Positions 19,618 to 28,900 of a stretch of 64,000 nt of DNA are shown here, one piece after another; the stretch's first letter is position 1, and every line of letters begins with the position of its first letter. Source of the DNA: Variovorax sp. PBS-H4 (GTDB lineage: Bacteria > Pseudomonadota > Gammaproteobacteria > Burkholderiales > Burkholderiaceae_C); the NCBI RefSeq assembly GCF_901827205.1, contig NZ_LR594675.1, forward strand, positions 3,348,001-3,412,000, read 5' to 3'. The notes under the pieces are model-generated. The model saw nothing but the letters and a program-made list of their open reading frames with translations, ran no database searches and was not told where the DNA came from. Position numbers and translations under genes: made by a program.

Positions 19618-19623
19618 GAAAAC

Positions 19624-19699
19624 TGGAGCGGGAAAAGAGTCTCGAACTCTCGACCTCAACCTTGGCAAGGTTGCGCTCTACCAACTGAGCTATTCCCGC
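19624..19699 (-). tRNA. tRNA-Gly (GCC anticodon)
   Basis: 76 bases with CCA encoded; acceptor GCGGGAA/TTCCCGC, D arm AGCTCAGTTGG, T loop GTTCGAGAC, anticodon loop TTGCCAA giving GCC. Confidence 0.96.
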
Positions 19700-19750
19700 G
19701 TTTCAAGCCTTAAATTATAGAGCACTTTTTGAGTGTCCCGCAAGGCCCAC

Positions 19751-22192
19751 TCAATGCTTGATGGAACCCCCGGCAGACTGCGACGCGCGTTGCTTCGCCT
19801 GCTCGGCCATGGCGGCCGCGGAGGCCGCGACCTCTTCGTCGGACAGCGGCGTGGGTTGCTTCTCCAGGGCGATCTCGAGCACTTTGTCGATCCACTTCAC
19901 GGGCACGATCTCGAGTCCGTTCTTCACGTTCTCGGGAATGTCCTGCAGGTCCTTCGCGTTCTCTTCCGGGATCAGCACGGTCTTGATGCCGCCGCGCAGG
20001 GCAGCCAGCAGCTTTTCCTTCAGGCCGCCAATCGCGGTGACTTCGCCACGCAGCGTGATTTCGCCGGTCATCGCGACATCGGCACGCACCGGAATTCCGG
20101 TGAGAGCTGAGACGAACGCGGTCGTCATCGCCGCACCTGCACTTGGGCCATCCTTGGGCGTGGCGCCATCTGGCACATGGATGTGGATGTCTCGCTTCTC
20201 GAACACTTCGTCCCTGATGCCGAGCCGACGCGCACGGCTGCGCACCACCGTGCGTGCAGCCTCCACCGACTCCTTCATCACGTCGCCGAGTGAACCGGTA
20301 CGGCTGATCACGCCCTTGCCGGGCATCGTCACCGCCTCGATCGTGAGCAGGTCGCCGCCCACCTCGGTCCAAGCGAGGCCGACCACTTGGCCCACCTGGT
20401 TCTGCTTCTCGGCCAGGCCGAAGGTGTACTTGCGCACGCCGAGGAAGTCGTTGAGATTCTTTCCCTCGACGACGACCTTGGGCGTCATCTTCTTGAGCAG
20501 CAGTCCCTTGACCGTCTTCCGGCAGATCTTGGAAAGTTCGCGCTCCAGCGAACGCACGCCAGCTTCGCGGGTGTAGTAGCGCACGATGTCGCGCACCGCC
20601 TCTTCGGTGATCAGGAGTTCGTCCTCCTTTACGCCGTTGTTCTTCATCTGCTTGGGCAGCAGGTACTTGAGCGCGATGTGCGTCTTCTCGTCCTCGGTGT
20701 AGCCCGCCAGGCGAATCACTTCCATCCGGTCCAGCAGCGCTGGCGGGATGTTCATCGAGTTCGACGTGGCGACGAACATGACGTCGGAGAGGTCGAAGTC
20801 GACCTCGACGTAGTGGTCGCCAAAGGTGTGGTTCTGCTCAGGATCGAGCACCTCCAGCAGGGCACTCGAGGGGTCGCCCCGGAAGTCGGTGCCCAGCTTG
20901 TCGATTTCGTCGAGCAGGAACAACGGATTGCGCGTGCCAACCTTGTTCAGGCTCTGCAGTACCTTGCCGGGCAGCGCGCCGATATAAGTGCGGCGGTGCC
21001 CGCGGATCTCGGCTTCGTCGCGCATGCCGCCCAGTGCCATGCGGGTGTATTTGCGGCCGGTCGCCTTGGCGATCGACTGGCCCAGTGAGGTCTTGCCCAC
21101 ACCGGGTGGGCCGACGAGGCAAAGAATGGGCGCCTTCACCTTGTCGACGCGCTGCTGCACCGCAAGATATTCGAGGATGCGGTCCTTGACTTTTTCGAGG
21201 CCGTAGTGGTCTTCGTTCAGCACCTCTTCGGCATGCGCGAGGTCGTGCTTGATTTTTGTCTTCTTGCTCCAGGGCAACCCGATCAGCACATCGATGTAGT
21301 TGCGCACGACCGTGGCTTCGGCGGACATCGGCGACATCAGCTTGAGCTTCTTGAGCTCGCCCTCGGCCTTCTTGAGCGCTTCCTTGGGCATCTTCGCGAG
21401 CTTGATCTTCTTCTCGATCTCCTCGATGTCCGCGCCCTCTTCGCCTTCGCCCAGTTCCTTCTGGATCGCCTTGACTTGTTCGTTCAGGTAGAAGTCGCGC
21501 TGGTTCTTCTCCATCTGCCGCTTCACGCGGCCGCGGATCTTCTTGTCGACATTGAGGATGTCGACCTCGCGCTCCAGCTGGCCGTACAGATTCTCCAGCC
21601 GCGCCTTGATGTCGTCGAGGTCGAGCACGGCCTGCTTGTTGTCGAGCTTGAGCGGCAAGTGCGCGGCGATGGTGTCGGCCAGACGGCCCGGATCATCGAT
21701 GCTCGAGATCGAGGTCAGGATCTCCGGCGGGATCTTCTTGTTGAGCTTGACGTACTGGTCGAACTGCTGCATCACGGCGCGGCGCAGCGCCTCGACCTCT
21801 GTCCCCTTCTGGACCGCGCTCTCTGGCGCTTCCACGGGTGTCACGGTGGCGGAGAAATGGGTTTCGCCGTCGTCGATGCGGTTGACGCGTGCCCGCTGCT
21901 GGCCTTCGACCAGCACCTTCACCGTGCCGTCGGGCAACTTCAGCATCTGCAGGATGGTCGAGATGCAGCCCACTTCGAACATGTCCTCGACCGAGGGCTC
22001 GTCCTTGGCTGCGGCTTTCTGGGCGACCAGCATGATCCGACGCTCCGCTTCCATCGCGAGCTCCAGGGCCTTGATGCTCTTGGGCCGGCCAACGAACAGC
22101 GGGATCACCATGTGGGGGAAAACGACCACGTCGCGCAGCGGCAGCAGCGGCAGGTCGATCTCGGTGGCAGGCAAGGGGGTATGACCGGACAT
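19751..22192 (-). CDS. lon: ATP-dependent Lon protease
   Basis: Cytoplasmic AAA+ serine protease that degrades misfolded and regulatory proteins. 813 residues: N-terminal substrate domain, coiled-coil region, Walker A with K367 (GPPGVGKTS) and C-terminal protease domain with the Ser-Lys dyad S684 (GPSAG) and K727. An ATG at 22213 is in frame, but AAGGA precedes the ATG at 22192 and the predicted sigma-32 promoter would start the message at about 22211, so 22192 is chosen. It lies downstream of clpX on the same strand. After it come tRNA-Gly, tRNA-Cys and tRNA-Leu. Confidence 0.96.
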   Translation of the reverse strand: MSGHTPLPATEIDLPLLPLRDVVVFPHMVIPLFVGRPKSIKALELAMEAERRIMLVAQKAAAKDEPSVEDMFEVGCISTILQMLKLPDGTVKVLVEGQQRARVNRIDDGETHFSATVTPVEAPESAVQKGTEVEALRRAVMQQFDQYVKLNKKIPPEILTSISSIDDPGRLADTIAAHLPLKLDNKQAVLDLDDIKARLENLYGQLEREVDILNVDKKIRGRVKRQMEKNQRDFYLNEQVKAIQKELGEGEEGADIEEIEKKIKLAKMPKEALKKAEGELKKLKLMSPMSAEATVVRNYIDVLIGLPWSKKTKIKHDLAHAEEVLNEDHYGLEKVKDRILEYLAVQQRVDKVKAPILCLVGPPGVGKTSLGQSIAKATGRKYTRMALGGMRDEAEIRGHRRTYIGALPGKVLQSLNKVGTRNPLFLLDEIDKLGTDFRGDPSSALLEVLDPEQNHTFGDHYVEVDFDLSDVMFVATSNSMNIPPALLDRMEVIRLAGYTEDEKTHIALKYLLPKQMKNNGVKEDELLITEEAVRDIVRYYTREAGVRSLERELSKICRKTVKGLLLKKMTPKVVVEGKNLNDFLGVRKYTFGLAEKQNQVGQVVGLAWTEVGGDLLTIEAVTMPGKGVISRTGSLGDVMKESVEAARTVVRSRARRLGIRDEVFEKRDIHIHVPDGATPKDGPSAGAAMTTAFVSALTGIPVRADVAMTGEITLRGEVTAIGGLKEKLLAALRGGIKTVLIPEENAKDLQDIPENVKNGLEIVPVKWIDKVLEIALEKQPTPLSDEEVAASAAAMAEQAKQRASQSAGGSIKH

Positions 22193-22217
22193 GGAAATCC
22201 TTTGGTTGATCATGGAA

Positions 22218-22245
22218 AGATGGTCGGCCGCGCGCGCTTTTCAAG
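22218..22245 (-). promoter_or_regulatory. Sigma-32-like heat-shock promoter of lon
   Basis: On the minus strand CTTGAA (22240-22245) is followed after 14 bases by GACCATCT (22218-22225), which matches six of eight positions of the sigma-32 -10 consensus CCCCATNT. Lon is a known sigma-32 target in E. coli. The predicted start near 22211 excludes the ATG at 22213. Confidence 0.6.
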
Positions 22246-22315
22246 CCCGCGGGCACGCGAATCGCCGAAGACGCCGGTCGCCGTTATCGCAGGGGCCGGC
22301 CTGAAAGTCACTCAG

Positions 22316-23581
22316 TCAGGCCTTCTTGGCCGCCTCGCGATAAACGAGGAGCGGTGGCTTGTTTTCGTCGATTGTGGATTCTTCGACCACGACCTTGTCG
22401 ACATTGGTGGCATTCGGCAGCTCGAACATGGTGTCGATCAACGACTGTTCGAGTATCGAACGCAGTCCACGGGCGCCGGTCTTGCGGGCCAGCGCCTTGC
22501 GGGCAATCGCCTTGAGTGCCGCCGGACGGATCTCGAGGTCGACCCCTTCCATCTGCAGCAGCTTGGTGAATTGCTTGACCACCGCATTCTTCGGCTCGGT
22601 CAGGATCTGCACCAGGGCGTCTTCGCTGAGCTCGGCGAGCGAGGCAACGACCGGCATGCGGCCGACGAGCTCCGGAATCAGGCCGAACTTGATCAAATCC
22701 TCCGGTTCCACCTCACGGAAAACCTCGGTCAGGCTGCGCTGCTGCTTGCTCTTGACCGAAGCGCCGAAGCCGATGCCGGAAGCCTCGGTGCGGCTCTCGA
22801 TCACCTTCTCGAGCCCGGCGAAAGCGCCGCCGCAGATGAACAGGATATTGGTCGTGTCGATCTGCAGGAAGTCCTGGTTGGGGTGCTTGCGCCCACCTTG
22901 CGGCGGCACGCTGGCCATCGTGCCTTCGATCAGCTTGAGCAGCGCCTGCTGCACGCCCTCGCCCGAGACGTCGCGGGTGATCGACGGGTTGTCGGACTTG
23001 CGCGAAATCTTGTCGATCTCGTCGATATAGACGATACCGCGCTGAGCGCGCTCCACCTCGTAGTTGCAGCTCTGCAGCAGCTTCTGGATGATGTTCTCGA
23101 CGTCCTCGCCCACATAGCCCGCTTCCGTCAGCGTCGTGGCATCGGCCATCACGAAGGGCACGTCGAGCATGCGCGCCAGGGTCTGGGCAAGGAGGGTCTT
23201 GCCCGAGCCAGTGGGACCGATCAGCAGGATGTTGCTCTTGCTGAGCTCGACGTCCTCGCCCTTGGCCTTGTCCTTGTGGCGCAGCCGCTTGTAGTGGTTG
23301 TACACAGCCACCGAGAGCATGCGCTTGGCAGGCTCCTGGCCGATGACGTAATTATCGAGGTTGGCCTTGATCTCCAGCGGCGTCGGCAGATCGCTGCGCG
23401 CTTCCCGCGACTCGTCGCCGACGGGCAGTTCGTCGCGGATGATCTCGTTGCAAAGATCGATGCACTCGTCGCAGATGAAAACCGACGGTCCGGCGATCAG
23501 CTTCTTGACCTCGTGCTGGCTCTTCCCGCAGAACGAGCAATAGAGCGTTTTTTCGCTGGAAGAGCCTTTTTTCTCGGCCAT
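22316..23581 (-). CDS. clpX: ATP-dependent Clp protease, ATP-binding subunit ClpX
   Basis: AAA+ unfoldase that feeds substrates to ClpP. 421 residues: N-terminal zinc-binding domain with C15-x2-C18 and C37-x2-C40, Walker A lysine K128 (GPTGSGKT), Walker B (VYIDEIDKI) and sensor motifs. It follows clpP on the same strand, but the 139-base gap between them contains a strong hairpin, so clpX is probably made partly by read-through or from its own promoter. A TATCAT hexamer about 30 bases before the ATG could be a -10, without a good -35. Confidence 0.97.
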   Translation of the reverse strand: MAEKKGSSSEKTLYCSFCGKSQHEVKKLIAGPSVFICDECIDLCNEIIRDELPVGDESREARSDLPTPLEIKANLDNYVIGQEPAKRMLSVAVYNHYKRLRHKDKAKGEDVELSKSNILLIGPTGSGKTLLAQTLARMLDVPFVMADATTLTEAGYVGEDVENIIQKLLQSCNYEVERAQRGIVYIDEIDKISRKSDNPSITRDVSGEGVQQALLKLIEGTMASVPPQGGRKHPNQDFLQIDTTNILFICGGAFAGLEKVIESRTEASGIGFGASVKSKQQRSLTEVFREVEPEDLIKFGLIPELVGRMPVVASLAELSEDALVQILTEPKNAVVKQFTKLLQMEGVDLEIRPAALKAIARKALARKTGARGLRSILEQSLIDTMFELPNATNVDKVVVEESTIDENKPPLLVYREAAKKA

Positions 23582-23656
23582 GGACAGGTGCCTCGTAACG
23601 GGGGTTTAACAATGATAGCGAAGAAGGAAGACCCTCGGCCCATCCCCGATCCGAAC

Positions 23657-23692
23657 AAAAACGGCGCTTTCCGTCGGGAAAACGCCGTTTTG
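23657..23692 (-). terminator. Hairpin between clpP and clpX
   Basis: Arms AAAACGGCG and CGCCGTTTT with an inner TTTCC/GGAAA pair form a long, nearly unbroken stem; on the minus strand it continues into TTTTTGTT. It probably ends part of the clpP message before clpX. Confidence 0.7.
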
Positions 23693-23720
23693 TCGCCGGG
23701 GCGCCGCAGCGCTGTACGCG

Positions 23721-24329
23721 TCAGCTGCGCTTGGCGATCACTTGGTCGACCAGCCCGTATTCCTTGGCCTCGTCAGCCGTCAGGAAGTAGTCACGCTCGG
23801 TGTCGCGGGCAATTTTCTCCAGCGGCTGGCCGGTCCGCTCGGCGAGGATGCGGTTCATCTGCTCGCGGGTCTTCAGGATGTCGCGGGCATGGATCTCGAT
23901 ATCGGTGGCCTGGCCACGGGCGCCGCCCAGCACCTGGTGAATCATGATCTTGGAATTGGGCAGCGAGAAGCGCTTGCCCTTCTCGCCAGCCGCCAGCAGA
24001 AAGGCGCCCATGCTGGCCGCGAAGCCCACGCACAGAGTCGACACCGCCGGCTTGATGAACTGCATGGTGTCGTAGATCGCCATGCCGGCGCTCACGCTGC
24101 CACCGGGCGAGTTGATGTAGAACGAAATGTCCTTGTCGGGGTTCTCGCTCTCGAGGAACAGAAGCTGCGCCACCACCAGGTTGGCGGTCTGGTCGTTGAC
24201 CTCGCCCACCAGGAAGATCACCCGCTCCTTGAGCAGCCGCGAATAAATGTCGTAGGAACGCTCGCCGCGGCCCGATTGCTCGATGACCATCGGGATCATG
24301 CCGAGGCCTTGAATTTCCTGTGCGCTCAT
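23721..24329 (-). CDS. clpP: ATP-dependent Clp protease proteolytic subunit
   Basis: Tetradecameric serine protease working with ClpX or ClpA. 202 residues; the catalytic Ser is S106 (GFAASMGAF) and His is H131 (MIHQVLGG), 25 residues apart as in E. coli. The start at 24329 has GGAGAG upstream and gives the short N-terminal region MSAQEIQGLGMIPMVIEQ; the longer frame from 24392 lacks similarity. It follows tig with an 88-base gap that carries a sigma-32-like promoter. Confidence 0.97.
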   Translation of the reverse strand: MSAQEIQGLGMIPMVIEQSGRGERSYDIYSRLLKERVIFLVGEVNDQTANLVVAQLLFLESENPDKDISFYINSPGGSVSAGMAIYDTMQFIKPAVSTLCVGFAASMGAFLLAAGEKGKRFSLPNSKIMIHQVLGGARGQATDIEIHARDILKTREQMNRILAERTGQPLEKIARDTERDYFLTADEAKEYGLVDQVIAKRS

Positions 24330-24366
24330 GTGTGCTCTCCAGAGAGGTTTGTACTGTACCCAGACG

Positions 24367-24395
24367 ACATGGGGCCCATGCCTTGAAAGCACAAG
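24367..24395 (-). promoter_or_regulatory. Possible sigma-32 promoter of clpP
   Basis: On the minus strand CCCCATGT (24367-24374) is a full match to the sigma-32 -10 consensus. CTTGTG (24390-24395), 15 bases upstream, matches four of six -35 positions. It lies in the gap between tig and clpP, where heat-shock promoters are known in other proteobacteria. Confidence 0.45.
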
Positions 24396-24417
24396 GCCCC
24401 GCGGTGGCCGGCTGAGA

Positions 24418-25731
24418 TCAGCCCTGCTGGGCCATCAGTTCGTCGAAGGAGACCGACTTGGCGTTGACCTTGGCCTTGCCCAGCACGAAATCGGTCACAT
24501 TGTTTTCGATGACGACTGCCTCGACCTCGGCCAGGCGCCGGTTGTCGCTGAAGTACCAGCGCACCACGTCGGCCGGCTTCTCGTAGCTGGCGGCCAGCTC
24601 GTCGATGTGGGCCTTGATCTGCTCCGGCTTGGCCTGCAGGTTGTTGGCGCGGACCAGTTCGGCCACCACGAGGCCTAGTCGCACGCGGCGCTCGGCTTGT
24701 GGGCGGAACACGTCGTCCGGAATCGGCGCCTTGTCCGCATCCTTGATGCCGCGCTGCTTGAGCTCGGCGCGCGCGCCTTCGACCATGCGGTCGACCTCCG
24801 CCTGCACGCTGGATTTGGGCAGGTCGAGCTCTGCGTTGGCGATCAGCGCGTCCATCACCGCGTTCTTGTTGCGCGCCAGCAGGCGGAACTTGACCTCGCG
24901 CTCGAGGTTGCGCTTGATGTCCGCGCGCAGGCCCTCGACCGTGGCCTCGGCGATGCCGAGCGACTTGGCCAATTGCTCGTTGACCTCCGGCAGGTGTGAG
25001 GCCTCGATCTTCTTCACCGTGACCATGAAGTCGGCCTGCTTGCCCGCCACGTCCTTGCCGTGATAGTCGGCCGGGAAGGATAAGGGGAAAGTGCGGCTGT
25101 CGCCGGACTTCAGCCCACGCACGGCGTCCTCGAACTCCTTGAGCATCTGGCCTTCGCCGACGATGAACTGGAAGTCGTCCGCCTTGCCGCCCTGGAAGGT
25201 CTCGCCGTCGATCTTGCCCTCGAAGTCGACCGTCACGCGGTCGCCGTCCTGCACCGTGGCGTCCTGCGCACGCTGGGCGAAGGTGCGGCGCTGCTTGCGC
25301 AGGATCTCGAGCGTCTTGTCGATCGCGTCGTCACCCACCTCGGCGCTGAGCTTCTCGACCTCGGCGTTGGACAGGTCGTTGATCTTGACGTCGGGGAAAA
25401 CCTCGAAGACCGCGTCGAAGGCCATCTGGCCCTCGGGTGCCTCTTCCTTCTCGGTGATGCGAGGCTGGCCCGCCACGCGCAGCTTGGCCTCGTTGGCGGC
25501 CTGCGAGAAAGCCTCGCCGACCTTGTCGTTCATGACTTCGTAGTGCACCGAATAGCCATAGCGCTGGGCGACCACCGTCATCGGCACCTTGCCGGGACGA
25601 AAGCCGTCCATCTTGACGGTGCGAGCCAGCTTCTTGAGGCGTGAATCGACCTCGGACTGGATGGTGCCGACGGGCAAGGTCAGCGTGATCTTGCGCTCGA
25701 GCTTGTCGAGGGTTTCAACGTTCACGGTCAT
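24418..25731 (-). CDS. tig: Trigger factor
   Basis: Ribosome-bound chaperone and prolyl isomerase that meets nascent chains. 437 residues: N-terminal ribosome-binding domain with GFRPGKVP at 43-50, FKBP-type domain from about residue 155 (GDRVTVDFEGKIDG), and the helical C-terminal chaperone domain. It lies 28 bases downstream of tRNA-Leu(UAG) on the same strand, so both may share one transcript, and heads the tig-clpP-clpX-lon series. Confidence 0.96.
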   Translation of the reverse strand: MTVNVETLDKLERKITLTLPVGTIQSEVDSRLKKLARTVKMDGFRPGKVPMTVVAQRYGYSVHYEVMNDKVGEAFSQAANEAKLRVAGQPRITEKEEAPEGQMAFDAVFEVFPDVKINDLSNAEVEKLSAEVGDDAIDKTLEILRKQRRTFAQRAQDATVQDGDRVTVDFEGKIDGETFQGGKADDFQFIVGEGQMLKEFEDAVRGLKSGDSRTFPLSFPADYHGKDVAGKQADFMVTVKKIEASHLPEVNEQLAKSLGIAEATVEGLRADIKRNLEREVKFRLLARNKNAVMDALIANAELDLPKSSVQAEVDRMVEGARAELKQRGIKDADKAPIPDDVFRPQAERRVRLGLVVAELVRANNLQAKPEQIKAHIDELAASYEKPADVVRWYFSDNRRLAEVEAVVIENNVTDFVLGKAKVNAKSVSFDELMAQQG

Positions 25732-25759
25732 TTGTGTCTTCCTTGAGAGGGTCTTGTTC

Positions 25760-25846
25760 TGGTGCGCGGGGCCGGACTCGAACCGGCACGTTCTTGCGAA
25801 CGTCAGGACCTAAACCTGGTGCGTCTACCAATTTCGCCACCCGCGC
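25760..25846 (-). tRNA. tRNA-Leu (UAG anticodon)
   Basis: 87 bases with CCA encoded; acceptor GCGCGGG/CCCGCGC, long variable arm, T loop GGTTCGAGTCC and anticodon loop TTTAGGT giving UAG. Confidence 0.95.
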
Positions 25847-25868
25847 GGTTCCAGTTTTTTCAGGTGAT

Positions 25869-25904
25869 GAATGCGCAGGCGGCCCGTAGGCCGCCTGCGC
25901 ATTC
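25869..25904 (-). terminator. Perfect 16-base hairpin after the RND operon
   Basis: Arms GAATGCGCAGGCGGCC (25869-25884) and its exact complement (25889-25904) are separated by only CGTA. It lies between the end of the RND pump gene and tRNA-Leu. No U tract follows on either strand within about ten bases, so it may be a U-less terminator or a message-end stabiliser rather than a classical terminator. Confidence 0.5.
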
Positions 25905-25957
25905 GAGAAGCAGCCGGCCGGAAAAGCCGACCGCCTGAAATCGGTCAACCGTCTATT

Positions 25958-28900
25958 TTAAGCGCGAACCAAGGCCTCTTCGGCCTCCTTGGCCGGGTTG
26001 TGCTCATCGCGCCGGACGCGGAACCAGGCCGCGTACATCGCAGGCAAGGCCAGCAGCGTGAGGACGGTGGCAACGATAAGGCCGCCCATGATCGAGATCG
26101 CCATCGGCCCCCAGAACACGCTGCGCGACAGCGGAATCATCGCCAGCACCGCTGCCGCAGCGGTCAGCACGATCGGCCGCAGCCGGCGCACTGCAGATTC
26201 GACGATCGCATCCCAGGTCGGCACGCCGGCAGCGCGGTCGTGCTCGATCTGGTCGATCAGGATCACCGCGTTGCGCTGGATCATCCCCATGAGCGCAATC
26301 ACGCCCAGCAGCGCCACGAAGCCGAAGGGCCGGTTCGACACCAGCAGCGCGCCAGCCACGCCGGCGATGCCCAGCGGCCCCGTCAGGAACACCAGAATCG
26401 AGCGGCTGAAGCTGTGCAATTGCAGCATCAGGAGTGTGAACACCAGGAACAGCATGATCGGCACACCGGCCACGATCGAGGACGAGCCCTTGCTGCTCTC
26501 CTCCACGGCGCCGGCCACCTCGATGCGATAGGCACCCTGCCCTTCGGCATGCCACTTGGCTTCCAGCGTGCGCAGCGCCGGCAGCAGCTGCTCGGTGACG
26601 GTGGCGCCCTGCAGGCCCTCGACGATGTCGCCCTGCACGGTGATCGCGTAGTCGCGGTTCTCGCGCCACATCACCCCCGGTTCCCAGGTAAACACCGGCC
26701 GGGCAATCTGCGTGAGCGGGATCGAACGGCCCGAGCTGGTCGGCAGATAGGCGTTGCCGATGTCCGAGATCGCTTCGCGCTCGTCCGGTTGCTGGCGCAG
26801 CACGATGTCGATCAGCAGGTCGTTCTCGCGGTACTGGCCGATGTTGGTGCCGCTGAACATGGTGCGCGACGCCTGCGCGATCGCCTGGCTGGTGACGCCC
26901 AGGGCGCGCGCCTTGGCCTGGTCGACCTCGAGCCGGATCACCTTGACCGACTCGTTCCAGTTGTCGTTCACGCCGCGCATGTTGGCGTTGTCGCGCATGA
27001 TCGCCTTGACCTCGTCGGCATGCACGCGCAGTTGCTCCGGCTCGGTACCGATGACGCGGAACTGCACCGGGTAGGCCACCGGCGGGCCGTTGGGAAGCAG
27101 CTTCACGCGTCCGCGGATCTCGGGGAACTCCTGCGCCAGCAGCGTTGGCAGCTTGAGCCGCAACGACTCGCGGTACTTGAGGTCCTGCGCCAGCAGGATC
27201 AGCTGCGAAACGTTGGTCTGCGGGAACACCTGGTCCAGCGGCAGGTAGAAGCGCGGCACGCCGGAGCCGACCCAGGTGCTGACGGTGGTGATGCCCTGCT
27301 CCTTCAGCAGCCGCTGCTCGACCCGCTTGGTCACCTCCTCGTTGGCGGCGAACAAGGTTCCTTCGGGAAACCACAGCTCGACCATGATCTCGGGCCGGCT
27401 GGAGTCGGGGAAGAACTGCTGCTGCACCTTGCCCATGCCGACAATGCCCAGCGCAAAGGTCAGCAGCGTCGCGCCGATGGTCAGCCAGCGGTGCTCCACG
27501 CACCAGTTCACCGTGCGCCGGAAGGTGTTGTAGAAACCCGAGTCGAAGAGTTCGTGCGGCGGCTCCTCCGGGTCATGCGGCTTCACCTTGAGCAGCAGGG
27601 TGCCAAGGTAGGGCACGAAGTACACCGACACCAGCCAGCTCAGCACCAGCGCGATCACCGTCACCGCGAAGATCGCGAAGGTGTACTCGCCCGTCACCGA
27701 CTTGGCGATGCCGATCGGCAGAAAGCCCGCAGCGGTGATGAGCGTACCGGTCAGCATCGGCTTGGCGGTGACGTCGTAGGCGAAGGTGGCGGCGCGCACC
27801 TTGTCGTAACCCTCCTCCATCTTCCGCACCATCATCTCCACCGCGATGATCGCGTCGTCCACCAGCAGGCCGAGGGCGATGATCAGCGAGCCCAGCGAGA
27901 TCTTGTGCAGCCCGATGCCGAAATAGTTCATCGCCAGGAAGGTCACTGCAAGCACCAGCGGAATGGTGATCGCCACCACCAGTCCCGGGCGGATGTCGAT
28001 GTAATAGCCGAAGCGCCCGCCCTTGTGCAGCCCGAGAGCGATGAAGCTCACCGCCAGCACGATCGCCACCGCCTCCATCAGCACGTGCACGAATTCATTC
28101 ACGGAAGTCGAGACCGCCACCGGCTGGTCCTGCACCTGCGCGAGCTTCACGCCCGCGGGCAGGCGCTTGTCGATTTCGGCAGTGGCCGCGCGCAGCGACT
28201 TTCCCAGCGCGATGATGTCGCCGCCCTTGGCCATGGAGATGCCCAGCGCGATCACCTCCTGGCCCTGGTGCCGCACCTTGACCTGCGGTGGATCGACGTA
28301 GGCACGCCGGATCTCCGCGATGTCGCCGAGCCGGATCTGGCTGCCCGAGCTGCCGCGGATGGGCATCGCACGCAACTGCTCCACGCTGGTGAACTGGCCG
28401 GCCACCCGCACCTGCAAGACGTCCTGCGGCGCCTGGATCGCGCCGGCACTCTCGACGGCGTTCTGCTGGCCGAGCTGGGTCAGGACCGAATTGAAGTCGA
28501 GCCCCAACTGGGCCAGGCGTTTCTGCGAGACCTCGACAAAGATCTTTTCATCCTGCACGCCGAACTGCTCGACCTTGGCCACGTCTTTCACACGCAGCAA
28601 CTGCTGCCGCACGTCGTCCGCGAAGGTCTTCAGCTCGGCATAGCTGAAACCGTCGCTCTCGAGCGCGTAGATCACGCCGTAGACATCGCCGAACTCGTCG
28701 TTGAAGAAGGGCCCCTGGATGCCCGCAGGCAGCGTGCCGCGGATGTCGCCGATCTTCTTGCGCACCGTGTACCAGACGTTGGCTACGTCGCCGGGCTTCG
28801 ACGAGTCCTTGATCTGGAAGATGATCTGCGACTCGCCGGGCTTCGAATAGCTGCGGATCTTGTCGGCATAGGGCGCCTCCTGCAGCGTACGCTCGAGCTT

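Noticed and set aside
22193..22213. Upstream ATG of lon
   Set aside because: No ribosome-binding site, and it lies ahead of the predicted sigma-32 transcription start.
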